Shown here piece by piece: positions 41,018 through 48,730 of a DNA stretch of 64,000 nt. Both the position numbers and the translations under genes were made by a program. The number at the start of each line of letters is the position of its first letter. Position 1 is the first letter of the stretch. This DNA comes from Chryseobacterium oranimense (GTDB lineage: Bacteria; Bacteroidota; Bacteroidia; Flavobacteriales; Weeksellaceae): assembly GCF_900129755.1 (NCBI RefSeq), contig NZ_FQWT01000002.1, forward strand, positions 558,001-622,000, read 5' to 3'. The notes under the pieces are model-generated. The model did not search any database. It saw only the letters and a list, made by a program, of their open reading frames with translations, and had not been told where the DNA came from.

Positions 41018-41920
41018 TTAGTGTTCTATTATGGTTAAATTATTAAATCCATCATCCGGGTTTGCAGGATCAGAAGCGTTACTGGTCACCCTAAGTGGAA
41101 TGGATCCTGAGGTAAGATTTTGATATAGTCTCACACTTACCTTCGTTCCGGCGGTCAAAGTAAGGGTAACGGTACTCGATCCTCCAGCCTGTGTTGAGCG
41201 TGTAGAATTTGCGTCATCGGATGTACCTGTCATAGACTGACCAAAAGTTTTATATACGCTGGCAAGAACTGTGCTTGTAGTAGGGTTATAAAATTGGGAT
41301 TCAACTCTGGAACCATCACTAATAACAGCCCCGTTAAAATTGAATGTTAATAAAAAAGTATAAGTTCCGTCCCGGGGAGCTGTAAATTCACCGGAAGTGG
41401 GATCGAAACTATTGCTCATGTCACGTACTTCGTTCCAGTTAATAATAGTTGTAGCAGTAGCTGTAGGTATCGACTGGCTTGAAACTTTACGAAGAACAAC
41501 CACCGCTTTTTGAGGAGCGATATAGGCTTTGTTCCATGCTACACCATCAGACACTTCAATTTTAGGTCCTACCGGTGCACTGCTTACGTCGTATCGTGTA
41601 GCACCCGCACCAGCCGTTGCTGCCGACATGGTAGTTGTGCCTAAACCAAGGGCGTTTTCACTTCCTGCTGATCTGATATCCAGCTGAACCTGAGGATTCA
41701 GAACCCCCGCTCCAATAAAACCTGTTGTTTTATTTATAATAACATCATTGGAAATTTGTGTTGGAGTTAATGTTCCGGACGCCGGATTATCCTTTGCACC
41801 ATCTATGTGTAGAATCCCTTGCGGGTTATTTGTCCCAATTCCAATTTGTGCATGTAATATATTAATTAGAAAATAAACGGGAAGTATCAATGTTTTGCGT
41901 ATTTCTTTTCTCATATTCAT
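41018..41920 (-). CDS. Secreted C1q-like protein, paralogue 1
   Basis: 300 residues. The signal peptide (LILPVYFLINILHAQ) leads to IGIGTNNPQGILHIDGA, then NPQVQLDIRSAGSENALGLG, the GPKIEVSDGVAWNK box and a C1q/TNF-like C-terminal domain (FDPTSGEFTAPRDGTYTFLL). A second Met (codon 3) is an alternative start. It is the first gene of the three-paralogue tandem; the 745-bp gap upstream should contain its promoter, but no exact consensus was found. Confidence 0.78.
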   Translation of the reverse strand: MNMRKEIRKTLILPVYFLINILHAQIGIGTNNPQGILHIDGAKDNPASGTLTPTQISNDVIINKTTGFIGAGVLNPQVQLDIRSAGSENALGLGTTTMSAATAGAGATRYDVSSAPVGPKIEVSDGVAWNKAYIAPQKAVVVLRKVSSQSIPTATATTIINWNEVRDMSNSFDPTSGEFTAPRDGTYTFLLTFNFNGAVISDGSRVESQFYNPTTSTVLASVYKTFGQSMTGTSDDANSTRSTQAGGSSTVTLTLTAGTKVSVRLYQNLTSGSIPLRVTSNASDPANPDDGFNNLTIIEH

Positions 41921-42664
41921 AATTTAAAATTTAAAGTAATAATTAAATTTAATCGTCCGTTAATCTTAATTTATACTACATAAACAAGATCAGATAGCAT
42001 TCAATACATCATCTTAATACCTGGTAAAATGCCTATTAATTATGTAAATCTTATATTTGGTGCTGCACTTCAGTCAAATTAAAAGCTTTGCTTTCGAGGG
42101 ATGAGGCAAAGCTTAAATTTTTTGGCATGTAATTAATAATACATTTTACTCTAAAAATTATAGCTTTTTATAGTTGAGTTTCTTTTGATTTAATGTGCTT
42201 TTAGAATCTTACTTTATTATGCAACTATTCAATTCTAGCTATTGAGAATAAATTTTTTGCAAAATTGTTGATTTTATGCAATCAGTCAAAAGATTTCACG
42301 TCGATATATTTCGATGTACCTGTAGATTTTTTCCTACGGTTAGGATGCAGAAGATTGGGGAGTACCATCAAATGGTATTTTCTTGTCTAAAGAAATCGAG
42401 GGAGGAATAAAAATTTTCATAATGTATGTTTTTTGCAAAGCTATACAATTTCTACAATATTTTAATAGCAAATTGCTATAATTCAATAATTTATTTTTTA
42501 AAATGTAAAATATGATTGATTTTATGATTATTGATTTATCATTTCGTATTGCAGATAATCCTCCTTTTTTGGGGTTAAAAAAAGAACAAAAAACCTCTCT
42601 AAATTCCTTTTTAAGAAAGCAACACTATAAATATTTTAATACATTTGTTTAAAACATATTCTGA
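41921..42664. other. Long A+T-rich divergent intergenic region
   Basis: About 745 bp between the leftward C1q-like tandem and the rightward operon at 42665. It includes an imperfect inverted repeat (CGTCGATATATTTCGATG, near 42298), and, on the minus strand, a 26-codon frame at 42420-42340 reading MKIFIPPSISLDKK then IPFDGTPQSSAS, preceded 15 nt upstream by a TAGCTTTG -7-like box (42443-42436). The frame is too short to call. A further TACATTTG box at 42640-42647 lies before the gene at 42665 but without a proper -33 element. Confidence 0.5.
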
Positions 42665-43174
42665 ATGAACTTTGAGCAGATCAACTTACATCTTGAGGCT
42701 TACAAGGAACACAACCAGATCCTGGATGCCGCCAGATTTCTAATCCATTCTTTTGACCTGGAACATGAAAACTTTGCCGGCTTTGGATTCCGGGAAGAGC
42801 TTTCGCCCACTTCCATGCTTTTAACGGCAGAAGGGGTATTAGGCGGCCCTCAAACCGTAATGATTCCAAAGAATCTATTTGATTTTGATCTTAGTCTTGT
42901 CCTGAATATGATTGCCCATGAAATGCTTCATGTACGTCAGAAAGCCCCCGGGCAGGTTATCGAAGATAAAAATGAGCGGGAATTTCAAGCGTATTCTGAA
43001 ATGCTTTTTCATAAAGTATTTCCACGGATCCCGGAATTATCAGATCATTATAAGAAATTCTTCGGAGGCCAGGCATTGGAATATTACAGAAGAATGGGTG
43101 AAGGGTCTGAACTTCAGAAAAAATATGAAGCACAGAAATCAGAAGTAGAACATTTAATTAATTCATTACCATGA
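42665..43174 (+). CDS. Small HExxH putative zinc metalloprotease-like protein
   Basis: 169 residues, no signal peptide. The motif NMIAHEMLHVRQK contains HEMLH (His85, Glu86, His89), the zincin signature, with a possible third ligand in NEREFQAYSEML (Glu104 to Tyr110). The fold looks minimal and all-helical, like mini-zincins associated with peptidase M78/SprT-like proteins. The product is not a known family to me. The start codon overlaps the next gene's neighbourhood closely: stop at 43174 lies within the CsaA start by four bases. First gene of a four-gene operon of nucleic-acid and Fe-S functions. Confidence 0.7.
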   Translation: MNFEQINLHLEAYKEHNQILDAARFLIHSFDLEHENFAGFGFREELSPTSMLLTAEGVLGGPQTVMIPKNLFDFDLSLVLNMIAHEMLHVRQKAPGQVIEDKNEREFQAYSEMLFHKVFPRIPELSDHYKKFFGGQALEYYRRMGEGSELQKKYEAQKSEVEHLINSLP

Positions 43175-43518
43175 CGATAAAACCGGAAATATCCTGGTCA
43201 GACTTTGAAAAAATAGACATCCGATGCGGAACAATCATTTCTGTAAACGATTTTGAAAAGGCAAGAAACCCTTCTTACCAGCTGGAAATAGATTTCGGGG
43301 ACCTTGGCATTAAAAAATCTTCAGCACAGATCACTTCCCTCTACGGAAAAGAAGAGCTGATAGGAAAGCAGGTAATGGCCGTGGTGAATTTTCCCAGAAA
43401 ACAGATCGCCAATTTTTTCAGCGAGTGTCTTGTGATGGGAGTTTATGGTGAAGACAAAAAGGATGTTACCCTTTTAACCCCTTCCCTGCCTGTAAAGAAC
43501 GGTATGCCAGTAGGATAA
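43171..43518 (+). CDS. csaA: CsaA/YgjH-like tRNA-binding protein
   Basis: 115 residues forming one OB-fold tRNA-binding domain: DFEKIDIRCGTIISVNDF at 11-28, PSYQLEIDFGDLGIKKSSAQIT in the centre and NFPRKQIANFFSECLVMG at the end. The CsaA family binds structured RNA and has chaperone-like activity in Bacillus; homodimers bind tRNA in a manner like the C-terminal domain of Met-tRNA synthetase. Length is standard. Four-base overlap with the upstream mini-zincin gene, 14 bp to the exonuclease gene. Confidence 0.88.
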   Translation: MTIKPEISWSDFEKIDIRCGTIISVNDFEKARNPSYQLEIDFGDLGIKKSSAQITSLYGKEELIGKQVMAVVNFPRKQIANFFSECLVMGVYGEDKKDVTLLTPSLPVKNGMPVG

Positions 43519-43532
43519 AAACATCAACACAT

Positions 43533-44234
43533 ATGATACAGCACATTCCACTAGAAAAGATCTTATTTCTTGATATTGAAACAGTTCCGGGCTCAGGATC
43601 CTGGGACGAACTGTCTGAAGCCGAACAGAAACTCTGGGATAAAAAAACAAGGTTTCAACGAAAGGAAGATGTAACTGCTGAAGAATTTTATGACCGGGCA
43701 GGTATCATGGCCGAGTTCGGAAAGATCATCTGCATCACGATCGGAATGGTAGAAAAGAATGAAACTTTAAAAATTAAGAGCTTTTCCGGTCACGATGAGA
43801 AAAAACTGCTTCAGGAATTCGGAGAAATTTTCAACAGCCCGAGACTGAATAATGTAATTCTCTGTGCCCACAACGGGAAGGAATTTGATTTTCCATGGAT
43901 TGCAAGACGGTATCTGATCAATGGAATACAGCCTCCGGTTCCTTTCCAGATGTTCGGGAAAAAGCCCTGGGAGATTCCCCATATTGATACTATGGAGCTC
44001 TGGAAATTCGGGGATTATAAAAGTTTTGTTTCCCTTGAATTACTGGCTCATGTGTTCGGAATTCCCACTCCCAAAGATGATATAGACGGCTCAATGGTTT
44101 CATCAATCTACTACATAGAAAAAGACTTGCAGCGAATAGTTGACTATTGTGAAAAAGATGTCTTAACTTTGGCAAATGTTTTCCGGCGTATGCGTCAGGA
44201 AGATTTGTTGAAAAGGAATATCAATCTAGATTAA
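43533..44234 (+). CDS. PolB-like 3'-5' exonuclease
   Basis: 233 residues of a single DEDD exonuclease domain: FLDIETVPG (Asp14, Glu16) with an insertion, then LCAHNGKEFDFPWIARR (second Asp) and YCEKDVLTLANVF (last Asp), as in the exonuclease domain of family B DNA polymerases. Likely DNA or RNA end trimming; substrate not known. Predicted stand-alone enzymes of this type are common in Bacteroidota. Part of a compact operon with csaA and the DUF59 gene. Confidence 0.87.
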   Translation: MIQHIPLEKILFLDIETVPGSGSWDELSEAEQKLWDKKTRFQRKEDVTAEEFYDRAGIMAEFGKIICITIGMVEKNETLKIKSFSGHDEKKLLQEFGEIFNSPRLNNVILCAHNGKEFDFPWIARRYLINGIQPPVPFQMFGKKPWEIPHIDTMELWKFGDYKSFVSLELLAHVFGIPTPKDDIDGSMVSSIYYIEKDLQRIVDYCEKDVLTLANVFRRMRQEDLLKRNINLD

Positions 44235-44237
44235 AAA

Positions 44238-44564
44238 ATGAAATTTACAGACGATCAAATTGCTGACATTGGTGAGGAAATCATTAAGGTTTTAAAATCC
44301 GTTTACGACCCGGAAATCCCGGTTGACATTTACGAATTGGGCCTTATCTATGATGTCCAGATCTCCGAAGACGGCGATGTAAAAATTATAATGACCCTTA
44401 CTACCCCGAACTGTCCGGTTGCAGAATCCCTGCCGCAGGAGGTCAAGGATAAGGTAGGAGATGTGGAAGGCGTAAAAAGTGTAGATTTAGAACTTACTTT
44501 TGAGCCTAGCTGGAATAAGGATATGATGAGCGAAGAAGCGAAGTTTGAACTGGGAATGCTTTAA
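44238..44564 (+). CDS. MIP18/DUF59 Fe-S cluster assembly factor (SufT-like)
   Basis: 108 residues of one DUF59 (PaaD/MIP18) domain, with the signature VYDPEIPVDIYELGLIYDV at 22-40 and the Cys59 in LTTPNCPVAESLP. These proteins help insert Fe-S clusters into target apoproteins (SufT role). The gene is the last of the operon, 3 bp after the exonuclease gene, and is followed by a clear terminator. Length fits the SufT-only form. Confidence 0.92.
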   Translation: MKFTDDQIADIGEEIIKVLKSVYDPEIPVDIYELGLIYDVQISEDGDVKIIMTLTTPNCPVAESLPQEVKDKVGDVEGVKSVDLELTFEPSWNKDMMSEEAKFELGML

Positions 44565-44622
44565 AACCTAAGGGGTGAAACTAATCCGGACTTTAGCTTT
44601 GGTAATCGCTTATAAAATAATG

Positions 44623-44650
44623 GCTCAGATTGTAAATCTGAGCTTTTTTT
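44623..44650 (+). terminator. Intrinsic terminator after the DUF59 gene
   Basis: GCTCAGAT (44623-44630) pairs with ATCTGAGC (44636-44643) over a five-base loop, followed by seven T residues. Confidence 0.85.
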
Positions 44651-44677
44651 ATGACTTGTTTTAATTGATTGCGCCTA

Positions 44678-45667
44678 TCAATAGAATTCCCGTTTTTTCA
44701 ATACTCCGTCTTTATATGTTTCAGTATATATCAGTTTCCCTTTTTTTCTTGTCTCTATTATTGGTTCTCCTGTTTCTTCATTGTATTCCTGAGATAATTT
44801 ATAAAAATTCCATTTTCCTGTAGGCAAACCGTTTTTATATTCAGCTTCAAGATAAGTATACGAATCTGTAAATTCAGGGTATTTTTTTAAATCTAAATGA
44901 TTATTTGATTTAAATTCTACCCATTTCCCCTCTTTCGTGTGATTTTTCACTGTACCTTGTTCTCCTTCATTTTGATAAGAACCGTCATGATGATAATACA
45001 CGGAAAATTTTCCGGAAGGAAGAATCTGGTATTTACTTGAAGGCTTTAGCTTAAAAGGACTTTCAGTAAATTCATAGTCCTGTAAGGAAATGATATAATC
45101 TTTATCAATGTTAAATAAGGTATAGTTGGCAAACCCCATTTCTCCCTGGTGATTCAGGTATATTCTTTTCATATCAATAAGATGGTTATTCTTCATTGAA
45201 ACTAAATAGATCTTTTCAATATACGGGTCAGCGTAACGAACGGTATTGAATACACCAATAAAATACAACGAGTATTCTCCGTAACACAGAAAGTCAGATG
45301 CTATTTTGATCCTGTCAACTTTTTCATTAACATTTTTGCTGAATGGCAGGAAAACATTGTATTCTTCAGGAAGCAACAAAAGGTCTTTTTTTATATCCTT
45401 ATCAAATTTTAATGATTCAATTTCTTTCAATTTACTTTGGTCCTGTATGGCAGCCAGAACTGAATCAACAGTTTTTAGCCTTGAAATATCTCCATAGCCG
45501 AAGGGCAGCGTTATACAATCTGCTTTATTGGTATTGAAAAGTGTTCTTTTTTCTGCTGAATATGCTTCTGTTTTTATTGTTTTATTCTCATTTGCTACCT
45601 GAGACTTACCCAAACAAGAAATAATGAAAAATAAGGCAAAAAAGCAGGCTCTGTTAATGTTACGCAT
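44678..45667 (-). CDS. Exported MORN-type protein, candidate immunity factor for M15-like effector
   Basis: 329 residues. The start at 45667 is chosen because it gives a signal peptide (ACFFALFFIISCLGKSQ) and overlaps the stop of the upstream effector by eight bases; a longer frame from 45781 adds unlikely residues. The C-terminal quarter has YwqK/MORN-type repeats (YKNGLPTGKWNFYKL, YKDGVLKKREFY). Sequence-database names call similar proteins 'YwqK antitoxins', but here the coupling to a type VI effector and the export signal make periplasmic immunity more likely. Specific binding is inferred only from position and translational coupling. Confidence 0.7.
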   Translation of the reverse strand: MRNINRACFFALFFIISCLGKSQVANENKTIKTEAYSAEKRTLFNTNKADCITLPFGYGDISRLKTVDSVLAAIQDQSKLKEIESLKFDKDIKKDLLLLPEEYNVFLPFSKNVNEKVDRIKIASDFLCYGEYSLYFIGVFNTVRYADPYIEKIYLVSMKNNHLIDMKRIYLNHQGEMGFANYTLFNIDKDYIISLQDYEFTESPFKLKPSSKYQILPSGKFSVYYHHDGSYQNEGEQGTVKNHTKEGKWVEFKSNNHLDLKKYPEFTDSYTYLEAEYKNGLPTGKWNFYKLSQEYNEETGEPIIETRKKGKLIYTETYKDGVLKKREFY

Positions 45668-47249
45668 AAATATCTGGTATTTGAGCAAAACCGTGAACAT
45701 GCAAATGGTTATTGTGTCTCGGAGTGGCTGTATGGGTTGTATGGGGTAACCGTGTACTGGCATTGTCTGCAGTACTGGCATTTGCGGTATTGGAAAAGTT
45801 CTCTGAGCGCCCTAATAAAAATCCAAAATCATAGAGAATATTTCGGAGAATGACTGCATTATCATAATCAAAATTCGCTGCCGTAAGGATCGTATTGACT
45901 CCATCCTGTTGTGTCGTCAGCAAATTAAGATCCCCTGCCTCTCCATTTACGTGCTCTGCGCTGGGATAACATGATGCATCAGAATAAGAAAACCCCTGGG
46001 AAACAATATAATGATTGTGTCCTTCCTGCCTGAATTGGGCTAATGATCCCAGAAAACCGGCAAATAAATCCGGCTGAATGCTTCTTCTCCTTGTATGCTG
46101 GAATCCATACCGGATAATGACCCCGTTTTGATTATAATTGAATGCTTCAAAAATCTGTGGTCCTACTCCTGCATTTCCTAAAATATCCATATTCACCAGC
46201 TCTACATTTCCCTGTTGGTTAGCATACCATTTGTCCGTGGCCCCGTCACCGAGGGTTCCATTGGAATACACCAATAGCTGATGGGCATCAATATTCTCTC
46301 CGGCAGCTCTGTTTGCGGTGTAATCTATTGTTTGCAAAAGAGTTCCTCTCTGAGCAAGCGGCGGAATGGTATTGACTCTTCTTTTTCTGGTTACAGTTTC
46401 TTTAATTCTGGAACAGATCCTGTGTTCATTATCATTCTGGTCATAGTAGAAAAAAACAACTTCAGTAGAATGGTTATTCAGCACTTTCTGAATCCTTCTT
46501 CTTCTTTCCGGATTTGTACTGATTACCGCTAGGGTATTGTAAGCATTACTGCCATGATGAATGTTATATATATTTTTACCGACTACCCTGAATCTTGCAG
46601 TATCATTTAAGAAAATACCGGCTCCGTTTACTTCCTGCTGTTCGTCTTTATAGGCACATGGATTATTGTCTGTTCTTTCTACTGCTACTTCCAGATTGAT
46701 GCTGCCCTCTGCCAGTCTTCTGGTCCATTCATCAAAAACAGCTCTTCCATCAGGTCTGAGTTGCAGTTTAATAATAGCTTTATTGATATGGTCAGCCTGC
46801 AAATTAGTATAATGGGCATGGCTGCCGTCTTTGTTGTTCAGGGCATCAAAATTTCCTACCTGTACCGTAAACAGTCTCTGTGCTTCATACCGGTCAGGAG
46901 ATACAAAACGCATGAGCTGTAAGGTATCCGTATTTTCTGTCATGGTATTGGCGGAAGGTCTTATGACGGCATCTATACTCAGGGTGGCCATATTGCTGGT
47001 TTCTATGATGAGATAGACCGTTTTTCCCAATATGGAATCGTATGGAATTTCCTGATTCTGGTGATCCCGCTGCACGTGGGCAGAATCAATTTTTGTGAAA
47101 CTTACCCTTGTTCCATTGTCAGTTGTCACTTTTTTGGCAAAATAAACGTCACTGATGCGCTGTAATGAGTCATCGGGAGTATCCGGAGCCAACGGACTAT
47201 TTAAGGTTTGAGTTTGTCCGGAATCTGTTATGGTAATACGTGTTGCCAT
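45660..47249 (-). CDS. Type VI effector with M15-like peptidase domain
   Basis: 529 residues, no signal peptide. Residues 1-230 form a region shared with the 554-residue effector (DVYFAKKVTTDNGTRVSF at 34-51; GKTVYLIIETSN; FLNDTARFRVV). The C-terminal ~120 residues carry SAEHVNGEAGDLNLL (430-444), which matches the SxxHxxGxAxDL zinc-binding block of D,D-peptidases of the M15/VanX type, and HNNHLHVHG (512-520) for the third ligand. So a cut in the peptide stem of peptidoglycan is the expected toxic action. It lies in the VgrG cassette and its last codons overlap the start of the exported candidate immunity gene. Confidence 0.8.
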   Translation of the reverse strand: MATRITITDSGQTQTLNSPLAPDTPDDSLQRISDVYFAKKVTTDNGTRVSFTKIDSAHVQRDHQNQEIPYDSILGKTVYLIIETSNMATLSIDAVIRPSANTMTENTDTLQLMRFVSPDRYEAQRLFTVQVGNFDALNNKDGSHAHYTNLQADHINKAIIKLQLRPDGRAVFDEWTRRLAEGSINLEVAVERTDNNPCAYKDEQQEVNGAGIFLNDTARFRVVGKNIYNIHHGSNAYNTLAVISTNPERRRRIQKVLNNHSTEVVFFYYDQNDNEHRICSRIKETVTRKRRVNTIPPLAQRGTLLQTIDYTANRAAGENIDAHQLLVYSNGTLGDGATDKWYANQQGNVELVNMDILGNAGVGPQIFEAFNYNQNGVIIRYGFQHTRRRSIQPDLFAGFLGSLAQFRQEGHNHYIVSQGFSYSDASCYPSAEHVNGEAGDLNLLTTQQDGVNTILTAANFDYDNAVILRNILYDFGFLLGRSENFSNTANASTADNASTRLPHTTHTATPRHNNHLHVHGFAQIPDIYA

Positions 47250-47361
47250 CTTAAGATTTTTCTTTTTTTAATATGGGTGTTTTTGCTATTTCCTGACGAG
47301 AATTATCGCAATTTTATTTTGATCTAACCAATGCTGCATTTCTTCAATTCATCTTAATTTT

Positions 47362-48228
47362 TTAAAGTTCTTCATGACTTATTTCTTTTATATGATAGAT
47401 GATTTTCTTTTGGTAGTTTTCTCCCAGGGAAAATTCTATGGTAAGTTTATGCTCCAGAACCTGTTTGGTTTCAAAATCCAATAACATCTGTCCTTTGTAT
47501 TTGTCCAGTTTGGGAACATCTGCTTCCCTATAAGCAATTTCCTTTCTTCGCATCTCTCCATAAAACATTTCCCAGTTTTTATCCGAGGGGATGTGACCGG
47601 TATACTGTAAAAGCAATAATTCATCATCATAACGCATAGCCTCGGTTTGTATACTTTCGTCTATATCTATTACAGTGTTGGTCATAAAATTACGGTATCG
47701 TACACTATGCTTTACCTCGTTTTCCTGCTCATATCTCCCATAAAATTTATGAAGGATCATCCCAAAATGATTATTTCTTAAAAAATCTCTACAGACTAAA
47801 TTTTCCTTTTGGTAAAACGTCTTTAAAAACTGATAAAAATCTTCTGCCTGCCTGCCAACAAAGGACCGGGAAAGTTTTTCTACTGTCTTTTCTAGTTTAT
47901 CCTGAAGAACCGACAATCCCTGTAAGTTTTTTAACTTTCCATATTCATCCGTTATGAGTACTACATCATTATTGATCGCTGCAATTTGATCTAAAAAATC
48001 CTTTTCGGACAGTGAAAGTTCTTTATCCCGGTGAACTCTGTCAAAAATTTCGATATGATATTCAAATGTTCCTGTTTCTAAAAGCTTCAGAGTGACATGA
48101 AAATTTTTGTTAAGCTCACTTCTATGGGTTTGCCCATTGACCGTTGTATATTCGTTATAGGTATAGCGGTAAAATTTTTTTCCTTCGTGAAGGTTTAATT
48201 TAACGTCTATAGGAAATACCGGCTCCAT
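47362..48228 (-). CDS. Uncharacterised protein inside the type VI cassette
   Basis: 288 residues, no signal peptide and no membrane helix. The N-terminus is beta-rich (VFPIDVKLNLHEGKKFYRYTYNE), the middle holds an alpha-helical stretch with LSRSFVGRQAEDFYQFLKTFYQ, and the C-terminus is beta-rich again (TIEFSLGENYQKKIIYHI). No recognised motif. It sits between effector/immunity pairs two and three, in the same direction. Its lack of export signal speaks against an immunity role for a periplasmic toxin; a chaperone or adaptor for effector loading is one option. Confidence 0.65.
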   Translation of the reverse strand: MEPVFPIDVKLNLHEGKKFYRYTYNEYTTVNGQTHRSELNKNFHVTLKLLETGTFEYHIEIFDRVHRDKELSLSEKDFLDQIAAINNDVVLITDEYGKLKNLQGLSVLQDKLEKTVEKLSRSFVGRQAEDFYQFLKTFYQKENLVCRDFLRNNHFGMILHKFYGRYEQENEVKHSVRYRNFMTNTVIDIDESIQTEAMRYDDELLLLQYTGHIPSDKNWEMFYGEMRRKEIAYREADVPKLDKYKGQMLLDFETKQVLEHKLTIEFSLGENYQKKIIYHIKEISHEEL

Positions 48229-48247
48229 AATTTTTACGCACTATTTT

Positions 48248-48730
48248 TTATTTAAATACTACTTTTCCACCGGCAGAAATCCACTGGCTTTTTTTGTTCC
48301 ATGATCCATCACAATCCTGTTGCATCTGTTTTACTATTTTTACTTTTTTCAGATCGATAATGGCACAGGTATAGTTTTCATGCAGGGTACTGTCTTTATC
48401 ACTTTCATGTACATAATCTTTGATGACGGCATCCACAACTACATAATTTGCATTAGGGGATAACCTGGAAAAGAGCTCACTTCCGGTGCCATTGTATTCA
48501 TTTCCTTTACCTACTTTTATACGTTTCTTTTTCTTGATGATATAGAGATTATACCACAGTTTAGTATCGCTGTTATAGGAAGCATAGTATAATGATAAAG
48601 TATCATTTAAAGCTATGATGGTATCTTTCTTTATTGTTTTATTCTGTACATAATGACTTTGGCGGTGAACTGTGTTTCCGCATGTAATACAAATGATTAA
48701 AATCATTACGATCGATGTAATTTTTTTCAT
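48248..48730 (-). CDS. Small exported protein, candidate immunity factor for lysozyme-like effector
   Basis: 160 residues with a signal sequence (ITSIVMILIICITC, with a poor lipobox). The mature part is a beta-rich domain with two Asp/Glu-bearing turns (NANYVVVDAVIKDYV) and a Cys near the end (QQDCDGSWNKK). The start overlaps the stop of the upstream effector by four bases. Small, exported and coupled to a predicted periplasmic muramidase: the usual profile of an immunity protein. No family recognised. Confidence 0.7.
   Translation of the reverse strand: MKKITSIVMILIICITCGNTVHRQSHYVQNKTIKKDTIIALNDTLSLYYASYNSDTKLWYNLYIIKKKKRIKVGKGNEYNGTGSELFSRLSPNANYVVVDAVIKDYVHESDKDSTLHENYTCAIIDLKKVKIVKQMQQDCDGSWNKKSQWISAGGKVVFK

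Noticed and set aside
44678..45667. Toxin-antitoxin antitoxin (YwqK-type name)
   Set aside because: The MORN-like repeats would give this name, but the signal peptide and overlap with a type VI effector fit periplasmic immunity, not a cytosolic antitoxin.
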